This document shows, piece after piece, positions 12,289-24,720 of a stretch of 64,000 nucleotides of DNA; the stretch's first letter is position 1, and each line of letters opens with the position of its first letter. Under the pieces are notes generated by a model. That model was not told where the DNA came from and ran no database searches. It was given only the letters and a program-made list of their open reading frames with translations. The stretch spans positions 37,461,254 through 37,525,253 of the forward strand of contig OY821781.1 of assembly GCA_963682175.1 (NCBI GenBank), given 5' to 3'. This DNA is from Triglochin maritima. Lineage: Eukaryota > Streptophyta > Magnoliopsida > Alismatales > Juncaginaceae. The translations under genes and the position numbers were made by a program.

Positions 12289-13031
12289 TGTAATATCCTG
12301 AATTTTTTAGTTGAGGTAATAATCAAATATCTTAATGGACTAATTAAGATTGTTGGATGATTGTGTGGTTTTAGGAGAAGATGGAATTTTGAGAAGATTA
12401 TTGAGAAGAAAAAAAATGAAGATTTTGAGACAAATACTGATTCGTTATTCTTCAGTTTCATATCATGTCTGTCTCTCTTGATATTCGTAGTTGCATGCAT
12501 GTTGAGCATTAATATTGATTTTATGGATATGCATATGATTGCATGGTGGTGTTTCGGTCGACATGTCATGTGGCTGTGTGTATGTTTCTAGCAGAGCAAC
12601 TTAGGAAAGAGCTGCCTAACGGACAGCGTGGAGCCACCCGAGAGAGGAAAGGGATGTCTGTCGTTAGTGTGGAGCTACCAGGTGTGCGTCTGACAGATTG
12701 ATAGATTTCAGAAGCACATGATGTAGTCGAATCTGAATGGGGGTTTCAAATTGATATGCATGCATTTTATTTGTGATGCATGTCTCTTGATTGTGCTTAT
12801 TAACTGAATGTCATATTCTGTATTATTTTCCACATGATTATGATTCTGATTGATTGATGGTTGGTACTTGCGGGCTGTCGAGCTCACAATTTGTTGATTA
12901 TATTTTTCAGATTATTATGAGCCTTTCAGATGGATTTAAATATCAGAGTGCGCAGCGGTCAGGATCGTGGATCGTATCTTAACGCACCGGGTTCGGGCGG
13001 GTGATCAGTTGTCCGGGCTCGGGACATTACA
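12289..13031 (-). mobile_element. Solo LTR, family B copy 1, inside the KH exon
   Basis: On the + strand it runs from TGTAATATCC to GGGACATTACA, flanked by GGAGC (12284-12288) and AGAGC (13032-13036), a 5-bp duplication with one mismatch. Its right part matches family B copy 2 at 26563-27540 (shared GTGCGCAGCGGTCAGGATCG-type block). Read on the host gene strand, GTTGGTGCT from the left piece continues into CCTCTGATTGG of the right piece once the LTR and one duplication are removed. The join restores the VGAPLIGFVKGK segment of the KH domain. No internal region remains. Confidence 0.88.
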
Positions 13032-13716
13032 AGAGCACCAACCTGCAAGGCAAAAATAATTCAGATAGCATGTCAAGCAGGCATGACTAGTGGATTGATA
13101 ATTTGCTTTGAAGAATCAATTTTACATGCTGATGTTGATCTATTAGTGTCTCTATTTAGGGGCAAAGAATGTAAGCAGCATAAGCTTATCAGCTTCATAA
13201 CGACAACATTAAACAAGTAGAGAAATGATCTTTTGACTTTAGTTAGTACATTAGATAAGAGTTTGGATTGATTTTTCAACAACTAATCTGAAATTAGAAG
13301 TTATTACTTGTTAACATCTTAAATGTGATGAAAAAATGAATTCACATGTTAGTCCAGCAGACTAGAATGTCAGAAAATTGAGAACAATCTCAAAATTCTA
13401 CTTATAAGTAGAAGGCCTAATGAATTTCACATCCATTAAATCATTTCCGAACTGTTTTCGTCACTGTTCAACAACTACACATCACATTAAGAAAAGGAAA
13501 GGCTGCATCTTTCTAAAAGTCTAAACTTCTATTCATGAGTTCTCAAAGACGTAACGTAACTTAACTAAACTGCACTGCATGCAAAATTGAATTCGAACTT
13601 ACTAGTTCCCAACAATAAATTAAGAACAAATATAGTAACCCTAGCTAAATATGTTGGACTCCTGAATTTGAGACGAACGCACAAACTAAAGATGGTTGTG
13701 TACTTGGACAGTAAAT

Positions 13717-15832
13717 GTAACATCCCGAAACAGCGGAAATTTAAAAATTTATAATCAAGACACAGGAACCCAATAATCAAAGACGGGAGTGTTACTTCTC
13801 ATAAAACAAATAGCGGTGCACCAAAATTACATCAGAGTTTGTCAAAATGATACATGATTACAACAAAACGACAACAGAAGATAAAACGTAATCATGTCGA
13901 CCTCAGCGGTCCGAGAAGAGGATCAAACTCCAAAATGCGCGTGCCCGCCGATCACCACCCAATTGGACCTACTGCGGTCCTAAAAAATATATAACAACAA
14001 TGCCTGAGTTTCCAGAAGGAAACCCCGTATGTCAACTCATCTATATGCATGCATTACACAAGTGAACCTATCATACTAGTAGCATGTCATGACATCGACA
14101 GAATGCAAAACAGTTCCCCCGAAGGGTAAAACAGGACATCAGTCCGACAGTCAACATCGAGTCTCCCGAGGAGACCTACTGAAGGCACATGCAGCCTTAC
14201 AGCACGCGACATCGCACCCTCCACACGCGGCTACACTACTCAAGGGTTCGGCAGGGAGCCTCTGTCACGCCTGTGCGCCGATAGAATACAGATCTGCAAA
14301 TCTCTGTGGTCGGAGCCACTGGGACCAACGGGGCCGTCGCCCGGAAGGTATAACAACATCATCTCGATAGGTGCCCAGTCGAGGAATCAACATAGCCGGA
14401 ACAACCTCGGCCCAACAATCATCATCGCCGGCACAACCTCGGCGGCATCACCAGCACAACATCGGTGGTCCATCACAACGTCCGGCACAGCATCGAACGG
14501 GTCCAGACCGAAGTCTGCCAGGTCATCAGGCTCCACGAGCCGCAAACACCAACCGTGCCGCTATAAAAGCAGGGCAGCGACCTCCGTAGCCCGAAGGCCG
14601 GTAGTCACATCACCCAACGCCAGTTGCATGTCCGCACAAACATCAACATTGGGATCCGCGATCCCTCAGGCCTGCTATATTACAATAAGTCAAATCCATC
14701 CAACACATTAGTCATGCTCCATACATGGAGGTGACGCGTCCCGAACACCCACACTCTTCACAACGGCGGTCCCTGGGCAGGTACGCGGAAACGCGCCTAC
14801 CGTCACCTCCCGGCTCACGCACAAGGCGAGGACACGAGTTTCCGTGGACAAATTTGGCATTCAAAAAAGGATCCAGAAATTCTGTCCTGGGCCCAAACGG
14901 TCGACCGGTTCCAGAAAGGAATCGGTCGACCGTACGCCTGACACGGTCTACCGCTGCGTGCAAAACACAATTCCCAACGGTCTACCGAAGGTCTAAAACC
15001 GGTCGACCGAACGAGGTCAAAATCCGAAATCTGGGTAACATCAAAATCAAACTATCGGTCGACCGACTCAGGGGTCCCGGTCGACCGAAAACTAACATGG
15101 AATTTCTACATCATTTTAAACTATCGGTCGACCGACTCAGGGGTCCTGGTCGACCGATAACAGACAGGGTCAACCTATTATTCTACGTCATATAACGGTC
15201 GACCGAGATAAAACCAATGTCCGAACATCAAACATAATAATCCAATAAACTTAAGTTCCGGTCGACCGAAACACAACAGACAGACAAAATACATGCATTC
15301 GGTCGACCACCCGAAGGGTCCGGTCGACCGTTGGTCGTCTTCAACCTCGCGTCAGCCAAGGTTTTCCATGAAAACAACGCCGGAGAGGTCTCCGACCTCC
15401 CCGTCCAACCAACACAACCCTCCCACGAGGGTTAGGAACCACAAAACCACACTAACGAGTCGACATACCTCAAGCAAAGACGACGAACCGCCGGAGCTCG
15501 CTCACGCACGTCGCCTCCGGTAGACCTCAAGCACGCGCCGCACCTCCTCTAGACGTCCGACCTCTGCCCGCGCTTTGTCCTCGCCTCCTCCGATCGTCGC
15601 CTCAGCTGGAAGAATGAGAAGAAGAATGAAATGGAGAGAAAGAGAGAGAGAGAGAGAAACGCGTTTATAAACCCAACACACCCCTCCTCGCTACAGTACC
15701 CGCACCCTCACACCATCACCTACACCTCCTACCTCCTCCATTCCCATGCAATCTCCTGTTCACGTGCCTCTTCCCCATGCAAACCCCACCTTAATCCGAG
15801 ATTAACCCTAAACCGGGGTTTGGGTTCTAACA
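13717..15832 (+). mobile_element. Palindrome-array solo LTR, family A copy 2
   Basis: It runs from TGTAACATCCCGAAAC to GGGTTCTAACA, with the perfect 5-bp duplication GTAAA at 13712-13716 and 15833-15837. About nine exact CGGTCGACCG palindromes and several one-base variants lie at 14896-15330. A GA-rich run (15632-15657) precedes TTTATAAA at 15664-15671, which reads as the LTR promoter on the + strand, so the array lies about 330-770 bp upstream of the TATA box. A degenerate CCGGCACAACCTCGG-type repeat fills 14395-14500, and the reverse complement of the ATACGGGGTTTCC block lies near 14010-14030. It sits in intron 2 of the ASCC1-like gene. Confidence 0.9.
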
Positions 15833-15837
15833 GTAAA

Positions 15838-16404
15838 TTTGTAAACCTTTAACAATTAAGATGTGAATTTTGATGGATATCACATGGGGTCCTCAGTTTT
15901 TCTGTTCCTAAGCTTCCGGTAGCACTAATAGGCACATCTTAGCATGGGTAATTATGACCAGGACATTAAGAATGAAACAACTCTAGGTGTTCGATTGGAT
16001 AATACGTTCACTAACTTCACAATGTTAGGATCATTCTAGTGACTTCACAAAAGATAAGCTGATCCAAATTTAGTGGTCACTGTTAATACATGTCAATTGT
16101 TTAACAATTCAAGATTGAGCATCTAGAATGTAGGCTGATCACAGGATACACTACTTTATTTAAGCGCAAAAGAGATCTTTAAGAAATTACTGCCATGATT
16201 TGTATTCCGAAACTGAAGAACATCTTTCAAGAATTTCTGCCACAGCCAGGTTCCAGTAATCGGTAACGTAAAACTACATGAATATGTCATGAACCTTAAA
16301 AATATTTTAGCACGAATCACAGTAATCCAATACCTCCATTAATCAAACCTCCTCTTTGAAATTACATGCTCTGAAGATGGAGTGCAAATTGGAGATACAA
16401 CATG
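15838..16404. other. Intron 2 DNA of the ASCC1-like gene between two solo LTRs
   Basis: No exon was recognised. Exon 2 joins exon 3 directly in phase 0, so no coding block is expected here. Confidence 0.55.
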
Positions 16405-16409
16405 GAAAG

Positions 16410-18398
16410 TGTAATAACCTAATCTAAACACCAAAATTAAACTAAACTAAACCTAACTTACCCTAATTAATTATGTTAATGAAGAGTTAGGAGATAAGGA
16501 TGGGAAGATGAGGTGGCTTGCTTTGGTTGGTAGATTTGGAGGTGGTTAACTAAAGGTGATATATATAGTAAAGATAAGGTTAAGCTGAAAACGTTTTGCT
16601 TCTTTGTTTTGGATTATCAGAGAGTAAGAGAGAGGTTTCTTTGGAGAAGAAGGAGAGAAGAAGTAAAGAAGAAGAAGAGGAGAAGAAGAAGAGAAGAAGA
16701 AGAGAAGAGGTTGCCAAAGCTTGGGAGGCATCCTCACTCGACCAAAAGGTATGCCAAGTCTTCATATTAACTCCCCAAGAGGTGTGGGAGTGTAGAGGAC
16801 GACGTTGGTGCCGTTTCTCCAGTGAAAATCCTACTGGACGGAGGTTGAAGACGACTGGTTCGGTCGACCGTGGTGTGTTTCGGTCGACCGAACAACGTCT
16901 AAATGATGCCTGTACAGTGGGAAGATGTATTGTTCGGTCGACCGGTATATGGGTCGGTCGACCGATATTTATAAATATTAACTTACTGCCCGAAAATGGT
17001 CGAACGATGTCTGTGTGACGGTCGACCGTTTATGCCAAATTTAGCGGGAAAGAAAGGGTTACATTAGTCGGTCGATCAGTGTTGTTTCGGTCGACCGAAC
17101 CCAGTAGATAGGTTAGACAGGCCTTCGGCCGACCGAGTGTGTGTCTCGGTCGACCGAACTGTGCAAGGTCGGTTACGAGCGTTGACCATCTAAACGGTCG
17201 ACCGCTCTGGATCCGGTCGACCGACCGCGTGCAGTTTTCCTGCAGTGATGTGCCTGTAGATCGATCGACCGGAAGGTAGGTTTCGGTCGACCGAATGTTG
17301 TAGGCAGGATTCAGGCAATTTTCCTTATCGGTGGAACGGACCCTGGTTTGACTGATTGGATATATATGTATATAAAATGTATAGAGTAGACCTTCCAAAC
17401 GGTCGACCGCTAGATGACTTTTGTTCGACCGATTGGTCGGTATTTTCGGTTGGCGTGATTCGACCGATAGACTTGTTTGTACAGTACCATGTACTGTGTG
17501 GGGGACCGGCCGACCGGTGTGCTTTTAGCGGTTGACCGATCTACCACAGGTTGGTGGATTTATGCACACGCGATCCGTTGAGTATAGGTCGACTACCGGC
17601 TCCGAGGCGACGGTTGATTACCGGCTTTGAGAGCTACGGATTTCACCTTCGACGAAGGCGTATTATTGCACTACTGTTTCCTCTCTTACCGAGCGGGATG
17701 TGAGGGATGTGTGCCGTAAACCTTAGGCAGTTTGCTAGGGTTTAGCGGTAGGCCGAGGATGTTCTGGCAGGGTGCGCGCTTGGCGACTCTTGGGGGAGCA
17801 GCGGCTGTCGTCTGACCCGAGTTGTGTATTCGGCGGGCTGACTCGCTCCTTGGGTGGCGGCGTGTACCGGGGGTTCCTTCCTGCACTTTTTGGGGAGCAG
17901 TGGTATCGACTGACCCTTGTGAGGCAGCGGTGGACTGACTTGACCCTAGTGCCAGGAGTGGTTTAGTGCCGCGGAGGCGGTGAGGGCATTATTGTGGGCC
18001 CGAGGTGGATGATCATGTGCATAGCATTACATTGTCTTTAATTCCTTTTTATATTTTTAGGAGGCTTGGTATACGGGATTCTTTCAGGGAACTCAGGCAT
18101 GTTTGTTTGTTTTCATTTCAGGTAGCGAGTAGCATTAGAGTCAGGTGGTGACCGAGGAGAGTGCCCCCGGGATTAGATCATGTTCTCTTTTGTATATCCT
18201 TGTTTGAGGTAGTAATTACATGTATATTCACTTTTGTTGTAATCACAGTTGACTCATTTGTATAGTTTGACTTCCACGTGGGTCTGTATCTTATATATTT
18301 TATATATATATTGGTTTGTTTTCCGTGACGTGCCCTGTGTTGTCCGTTGACGGTCTTTATTATTGTTTAAATTTTCCGCTATTTTCGGGTACGTTACA
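16410..18398 (-). mobile_element. Palindrome-array solo LTR, family A copy 3
   Basis: It begins TGTAATAACC and ends GGGTACGTTACA, with the perfect duplication GAAAG at 16405-16409 and 18399-18403. About eleven exact CGGTCGACCG palindromes lie at 16860-17410. The block TTGACCATCTAAACGGTCGA, also in copies 1 and 4, is near 17182. A purine-rich run (16630-16720) and an ACTATATATATCACC TATA-like motif on the minus strand near 16560 indicate the minus strand as sense. It sits in intron 2 of the ASCC1-like gene, 90 bp from exon 2. Confidence 0.9.
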
Positions 18399-19449
18399 GA
18401 AAGCACATGGATTACTAGCAGTGAGAGTACATGAATTTAAAATACATAACTTCACATACATCGTGTAAAAGGTAAAATGAAAAATTACCTCGATAGCACT
18501 AGAATAATGCCTTGCGGTCGCACTAGCGAACTCTACATGAACTTGTGAACTTGATTCATGCATAGAATCGTGTTTTCCAACAGACCCATCTTCAAGATGC
18601 TTTTGATGCAGAATACTATCTGTTTCAATTGCAATGGAAACTGATGTGGTCTCTTTTACCTTATTCAAGTCACTATCTTTAACATCACTGGTACAGAAAT
18701 TCAGCTGCCTAGCGTCATCACTAACTGTGCCAGCACCTTGACCAGCATCCAAGTTCATCTGACTGGAAACTGTTCAATAAAATTCAGTTGTAACGACATC
18801 ATATGTCAAGCTATGCAGTAAAAATTGACACCAATAACATACAAAAATAAAGAAATTGAGTAAATAAACTGGAAGAAGACAACTGCCATGAATGCATATC
18901 TATGGCCACAAACTAGAAAAGGCAAAGAGGAAAGAAAAAGGGGGGGGGGGGATTCAGAGAAAATAGGAAAAGATAAAAAAGGAAGGATAATATATATGTC
19001 ATGATTGTACAGTTCATTATCTTTTTCTGGAAAGTGGACCATCATCAAACTCTATCTGTTAATGGAAAACTACTCCAGGTATTTGAGTTTTAGTAACCAA
19101 AAAATCCAGGAAAAGGAAAAGCTCTCAAGACTAAAGGTTGGCGGTTTGGACAATTGATGGAGAAGTCACAGTGCAATCCAATACCTAACAATCAGAATAC
19201 CAAACACCTGGAAAAGATAAATAGAAATAAAAAAACTACCAGATCAAACCTTCAAAGGAACTTGATTGAGTAGAAATCTCCCTCAATTGGAGGATTATAT
19301 ATATCTTTCTTTTTGGACCTGGCGTGATTGTTCCACGCCTTGCCCCAGACATCTTCCTGATATTGCCCAAATAATTACTCTTAAGATCAAGACCCTAGCA
19401 TTATTCATATAAACATCATCAAGAACGATAACTAAGCCCTTGCGCATAT

Positions 19450-22400
19450 TATTATTATTATTTTGATTATTTTGATTATTATTTTGATAATACTAAGCAG
19501 AGCTAACCGAAAATTAAAACAACAAAAGGCCGGAAACAGGATTCCGACAGCAAACCAACAAAAACGAAGTCAACAACAACAAACCACAAGATGTGGGGGA
19601 AAATAGTAGATAAAAACACAACTAATAGTCACCCAGCCCAAGACCAATACGATCTAAATTAGAATATCCCCTTTAAAACCCGAAGTTGTCAACCACAGAG
19701 GTAGACGTCCCAAACAATCTTTCGTCATATCTCCCCAACTACAATTCTCATGTTATCAAACCGTTGCTTATTACGTGCAACCCAAATATTCCACCAAAAA
19801 GCAAGAGGACCAAGGGATCCAGCAACCTTGACAGGGCCGTGAGGAATCTTTGAGATTCAGTTGTCCCAAAAAACTTTAAAATCTACACCCACATCTACCA
19901 CACTCATGCCAAACATAGCTCTGGTAACGTCGCAGTCTCTAAAGAGGTGATTATTATGCTCTTCTGCCAAAAAACAAAGAGGACATCTACTGGCCCAATT
20001 CCATCCCCTCAATTTTATGGTGATCTCCGTCAAAGTCTTTCCATGAAAAATCAATCAAGCCAAGAAAAAAACTTTCAACGGTGTGTTCTTGTTCCAAATC
20101 AGTGATACAATGTCAAAAGATGACCCTGGGCCAGGAAGAATATAATAGAGGGACTTGACCGAGAAAGAGAGGTTAGATCGAAAACTGCAAATAAGGAAGT
20201 CAGTAGCATTATTAGAGATAAAACATGATTTTAACAAATCCAAAAGAGAGCAACATTGAAGGGATTCCCGGTTCGTGAGGGGTCGGGAAAATGAAAGATT
20301 CCAAACTGGTGATGAATCATGCCATGTCAGGATATCAACAACCCATGTCTCCTTATCCACCGTTAACTTATAGAGTAGGGGAAAAGTGACCTTAAGTGAC
20401 GACTGGCCAACCCATCTATCTACCCAAAACTTCACATCCACTCCATCTACTATACCACACCTCATTCCTAATTGTACCACTTCTTCCCATTCAAGTACCC
20501 CACTCCACAAGTCTTTTATTGTTTTGATATGTGATGAGAACCAATCAGAAGAGTCACGGTAGTATTTATCCCGGATTACACGTTTCCACAAAAGTGGATC
20601 TGGGTCAGACGGACCCGATAATCTCCAAATCCATTTGCCCAACAAGGCTTGGTTAAATGACTTAATATCACGAATACATCGACCTCCCCCATCTTTTGGT
20701 TGACACACAATCTTCCAAGGGACAAGAGGATAACCTGAATTTTTATCACTCTTTCCTCATTTCCAAGGAATTTTTTTTGTAGTCAAATTATTTTATTTGC
20801 GACATTTGCTGGGATCACAAAAATTGACAAAAAATATATAGGTAAGTTAGTCAACACTGATTGGAATAATGTCAATCGACCGCTCCAAGATAAAAAAAAC
20901 ATTTCCATCCTACCAGTCTAAGATTCATCCTTTCCAAAACCGGGTCCCAATCTTGTTTCCAGATTTTTTTAGGTGAGAGAGGCAAGCCCAAGTATTTACA
21001 TTGGAAATTATCCACTCTACACCCAAGCATTCTTGCCGTATCATAAATTTCTTCCTCCTCCCTACTTATGTCTATCACAGAAGATTTATTCCAATTAACG
21101 GATAGTCCTGACACCCATTCGAAGATAGTAATTAGGAAAAATAGAGTTCTAATCGATTCCTTATCCCCATTAAAAATAATAATGTATCATCCGCATATTG
21201 GAGGATATAGATTTCCTTACCACTTCTACCCACCTTGAAACCTGCCCACAAATTATGTAGTTTGAGTATCTCCACCATCCCCCCCCCCCCCCCCTAGGAT
21301 TTCTCCGAAGAGAGTAAAAAGTAATGGGGAGATTGGGTCACTTTGTCTAATTCCTCTTGAGCTCTTAAAAAAATCCACATAGTGAACCACTCGCTAGAAT
21401 TGAGAATTTGGCCGTGGACACAATGGCATTGATCCAGTCCCGCCATTTAGTCCCAAAATTCATTAATTGCATCACTTTATCAAGGACATCCCAATCCACA
21501 CAATCATATGCTTTTGCTAGATCCAATTTTAGCATTAATCCAGGTTTTTTAGATCGTGATCTGGTCTCTACACATTCTTGGACAACATGGAAACCATTAG
21601 TAATTAGTTTATCCTCAACAAACGCAGACTGATAACACGAAGATAGTTTGGGTAAAACTGATTTGAGTCTTGCGGACAGAATTTTGGAGAAAATTTTAAG
21701 ATAACAATTGAGTAGGCTGAAAAGTCATTCATGGAAATTGCCCCGACCGATTTCGGAATTAGGCTATGAAAGTCGAGTTGGCCAGGGAAAGGTCAAAATC
21801 ATCAAAACAATCCTTAACAAAGCCTTCAACCTCTGGAGCCACAGTTTCCCAACATTTCTGATAAAAACTCATAGGAAACCTGTCCGGACCAGGAGCACTA
21901 TTTGCCCGCATTTTAAAAACAATGTCCTTAATTTTTGCTTTCTTATTTCAGCCTCAAGACATGTATTTTTCTCATCTGAAAGAGATTTAAAAATTACATT
22001 ATCAGCCCACGGGAACGCTTCAATCCTTTTCTCAAAGAGTTTTTTTGAAAAAACATATCTTCTCGCAACAAAGACCTTCCTTATCCGATGAAACCCCCAA
22101 AACAGTTTGTAATTTCGAATATCATTGAATCTTTTTCGCCCGTTTGCATTTGCGTGGAAAACTTTTGTATTTTTATCTCCTTTTAACCACTTAACTCGAG
22201 ATCGTTGCTTCCAAAAAAATTCCTCCATTTTTAGCAATTGTTCTCATTCTATTTTTAGTTTCCCATGATAAAAAATTTGTTCCACAGAAAGCGATTGTCT
22301 TCTTCCAAAACATCTAACAATGGAGCTCATTAAGAATCTTGTCTTTGTTTACATTAACATTCTCGAATTCTTTTTTGTTCCAAGTTCTGACATGATTTTT

Positions 22401-23350
22401 AACTGCTCTTAACTTAAGTATTAAGGTCAAGATTTTATTTCTCTTTGGGGGCACCGTTTTCCACCACTAGTCAATTTTTTTAATGAGGTCAGCCTTTTCA
22501 AACCACATTTTCTCAAATCTAAAAGGAATAGGACCCCAGTTCGGACACTTAGTTTCAAGGCAAATGGGTATATGATCAGAGATGACACGAGGTAAACCCC
22601 CAACCCCAGAAAAAGAAAATGTTTCATCCCATTCTGTGCTTACTAGAAATTTATCCAACTTCGAAAGCACAGGAACATCTCTAAAATTTGAACAAGTAAA
22701 ATTCTGGTTGGAAAGTGGGAGGTCAATTAATCCTAGATCATTGATAAGATTTGAGAAATTAGACATAGATTTCCCTCGTCTACCCATGGAGCTCTTTTCA
22801 AAAGAAAAACTTACAATGTTAAAGTCACCCGCGATTACCCATGGTTTAGTGAATTGAGTACCCAATTGGTGGAGCTCGGTGAGAAACTCTCATCTACAAC
22901 TATCCTCACAAGGGTAATATACATTCGTGAAAATGAACTCGAAATTCGAAGAGAGACACAAAATGAATTGAGATGGAGAAATCTCCGACCCATTGGTTGA
23001 TCAAGTTAAGCTTATTATTGTTCCAGAAAGTGATTAGGCCACCAGAGGCCCCAATTGCACCATTATCAACATCTAACTCCACTAGTGATAAACTCTCCTC
23101 TACACCATTTATATGACCACCCTCTAGGACTAAACCATATATATTAGGTTCATCACTTTTCGCCTATTACTCATTTCCATTGATTCGGAAAAGTTTACCA
23201 TAAAGTGACTAAGCCAACATTCCAAGCACAACTACTGTCCAACCTCCAAATTAAGCCTCACCAGTCTCCACTCAACATCAATTACTAATGAGTTGGAAAC
23301 TACATCATTTTGTGACCCAATTAGACCCAGATGGTTGAACCTACACTAGG
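19450..23350 (-). mobile_element. Degenerate L1-type LINE
   Basis: On the minus strand the order is endonuclease (about 23060-22470: GASGGLITFWN, VIAGDFNIV, LDKFLVS, ISDHIPI), reverse transcriptase remnants (22240-20870: [35 protein letters not shown]), a post-RT region (20710-20060: LGKWIWRL, DVKFWVDRW) and a zinc-finger RVT domain (20050-19860: CPLCFLAEEHNNHLFRDC). Many stops and frameshifts make it inactive. The 3' end carries an (AAT)-rich tail, seen as TTATTATTATT near 19450-19495. It lies in the intron between the presumed 5' UTR exon and first coding exon of the ASCC1-like gene, in the same orientation. The 5' limit is approximate and target duplications were not found. Confidence 0.85.
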
Positions 23351-23402
23351 AAAAGGGCGATCACATTTTAGAATTGAAGTTCCATAAGATAAAAAAAAAT
23401 TG

Positions 23403-23526
23403 TACTCCAAAGGACCTTTACCTCTTCTAGTCCAACCAAGACAAGTCAAATTCTTTTTTCTTCTTTGCAAAAAAAGGAAATTGACTTGTCTTGGTTTAAA
23501 CTAGAAGAGGTAAAGGTCCTTTGGAG
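23403..23526. repeat. Foldback hairpin with arms of about 50 bp
   Basis: Left arm 23403-23453 and right arm 23477-23526 are near-perfect reverse complements (core CCAAAGGACCTTTACCTCTT on the left, matched on the right), separated by a T-rich loop of about 23 bases. Only two or three mismatches occur in the stem. The size resembles a precursor hairpin or a tiny foldback MITE. Confidence 0.85.
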
Positions 23527-23824
23527 ATGAGTCAAATTCTTCTCTCATCACAACACAAGAATGGATTACTTCCCTCTATAACATCACTAGGAAGTGGACT
23601 ACAATAAACAAAATTGAATGACGTGAGCTAAACTTCTTACTTCAATACTCTTTTTTTGCAAACAAATCACGCCCTAAGGGTGTGTTAGCAATCAAATTTT
23701 GATAATCAGATTTACTAAAATATGATCAAATCTCAAAATCAGCTCCAAAACGCACTCTGCCCTTATTGCAGATATTCTAAGTTTATAAATGTCAATTCTA
23801 AATCACATTTGATCCTCAACTTTT

Positions 23825-24720
23825 GGGAATGAAAATTTTATTATTAACGTGGTTCTAAATGGTCTACAACTTGCGAAAAATCACATCCTTTGGTGTCATT
23901 TGTGGTACAATTTTCTCAGGCCCTAACCACCAATTGGTTTAAATTGGCAGTTAGGTAATTTGCATAAACACCAAATCGCAAGTGGGTATACCCAAAGGTG
24001 TTTAGCTTCTGTCGTCTAGATTTTACTTAGGGTGTGATTAGTACTCAATAGTTCATGGAAGTCTGAAACTTCACTTCCATGACTTCCCCTCATTTGAGAG
24101 TGGAAGTTCTACAAGTCACTGTTAGTACGTATGTTTAAGTCATGAAACTCCTCCTGGAACTCAAATTCTAGATATTTTGAAGTTTTCCAAGCTATCAATC
24201 ACTTAGAAGTCTTTCTGAAAGTTTTTTATCACTCATTTTGGAAGTTCGGTTCTCCACCTATTTGAAGTTTTCTTAAGTATCAATCACATCCTAAAGAATT
24301 AGGACGCTAACCAATACCAACCTTCATCGAACATTCGAAAGTGGTTAAATTACAACTACACCCTAGAGGCCTAGACGGAAGTTAGAGAAAAAAAAGTGTC
24401 CCAACAGGAATCAAAATGTGATTATTAACATGGTTTCAAATGCCTATAACTTGCAAAAAATTGCATCCTCCCAACGTCATCTACGATACAATTTTCGCAA
24501 GTATTAACCACTAACTACATTTCGGTTTCAATTGCCTTCTGGGTAATTTGCATAAACACCAAAATACAAGTGGATATACTCAAAAGGTGTTTAACTTCGG
24601 GCGTCCGGATTTTACTTAAGAATTGGGACGCTAACCAATACCATCTTTCGCCAGACACTACAAAGTGGTTAAATTACAACTACACCCTAGACGGAAGTTA
24701 GCGAAAAAATTGTGTCCCAG
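23825..24720. repeat. Diverged direct duplication interrupted by a MITE
   Basis: Block 23825-24030 resembles 24410-24612 (shared TAATTTGCATAAACACCAAA and TAACTTGC-like motifs). Block 24296-24400 resembles 24613-24720 (shared GACGCTAACCAATACCA and GGTTAAATTACAACTACACC). The first composite unit is split by a MITE at about 24027-24296; the second is continuous. No coding sequence was recognised. Confidence 0.75.
24027..24296. mobile_element. MITE of about 265 bp (PIF/Harbinger-like)
   Basis: Ends are TTAGGGTGTGATTAGTACT and, reverse complemented, TTAGGATGTGATTGATACT, a terminal inverted repeat of about 19 bp with three mismatches. The paralogous block at 24605-24625 reads ACTTAAGAATTGGG without the insert and so acts as an empty site. 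The flanks TTA/TAA fit a 3-bp target duplication. It has no coding capacity. Confidence 0.7.

Larger units (their letters stand above)
9706..19352 (-). pseudogene. ASCC1-like gene (KH + AKAP7-type 2H phosphoesterase), KH exon split by a solo LTR
   Basis: Coding exons on the minus strand: 19352-19250, 18769-18489, 13042-13032 plus 12288-12257 (one exon, interrupted), 12145-12066, 11941-11874, 11794-11482, 11094-10982, 10885-10820, 10527-10437, 10308-10241 and 9747-9706. Without the insertion all phases agree and the frame encodes 420 aa. Exons 3-5 form a KH domain (VKGKFGYTQRQIEQETG). Exons 6-11 form an AKAP7/ASCC1 2H domain with its two H-x-T motifs (FHLTVLM and LHATLIN). In animals ASCC1 is part of the ASC-1 complex in transcription and alkylation repair; Arabidopsis relatives are annotated as eukaryotic LigT-like. 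The 743-bp LTR inside exon 3 brings an in-frame stop after about 25 foreign codons. The protein also stops early after RHRKG, without the basic tail of the family. Probably a knock-out allele, unless the LTR is spliced out. Confidence 0.8.

Noticed and set aside
14896..15330. Palindrome array considered as a CRISPR array
   Set aside because: Repeats are 10-14 bp palindromes at irregular spacing in a plant LTR; no cas genes and no constant spacer length.
13042..18489. Search for a further coding exon in the long intron 2 of the ASCC1-like gene
   Set aside because: Exon 2 ends in phase 0 and exon 3 begins in phase 0 with continuous KH-domain sequence, so no exon is missing.
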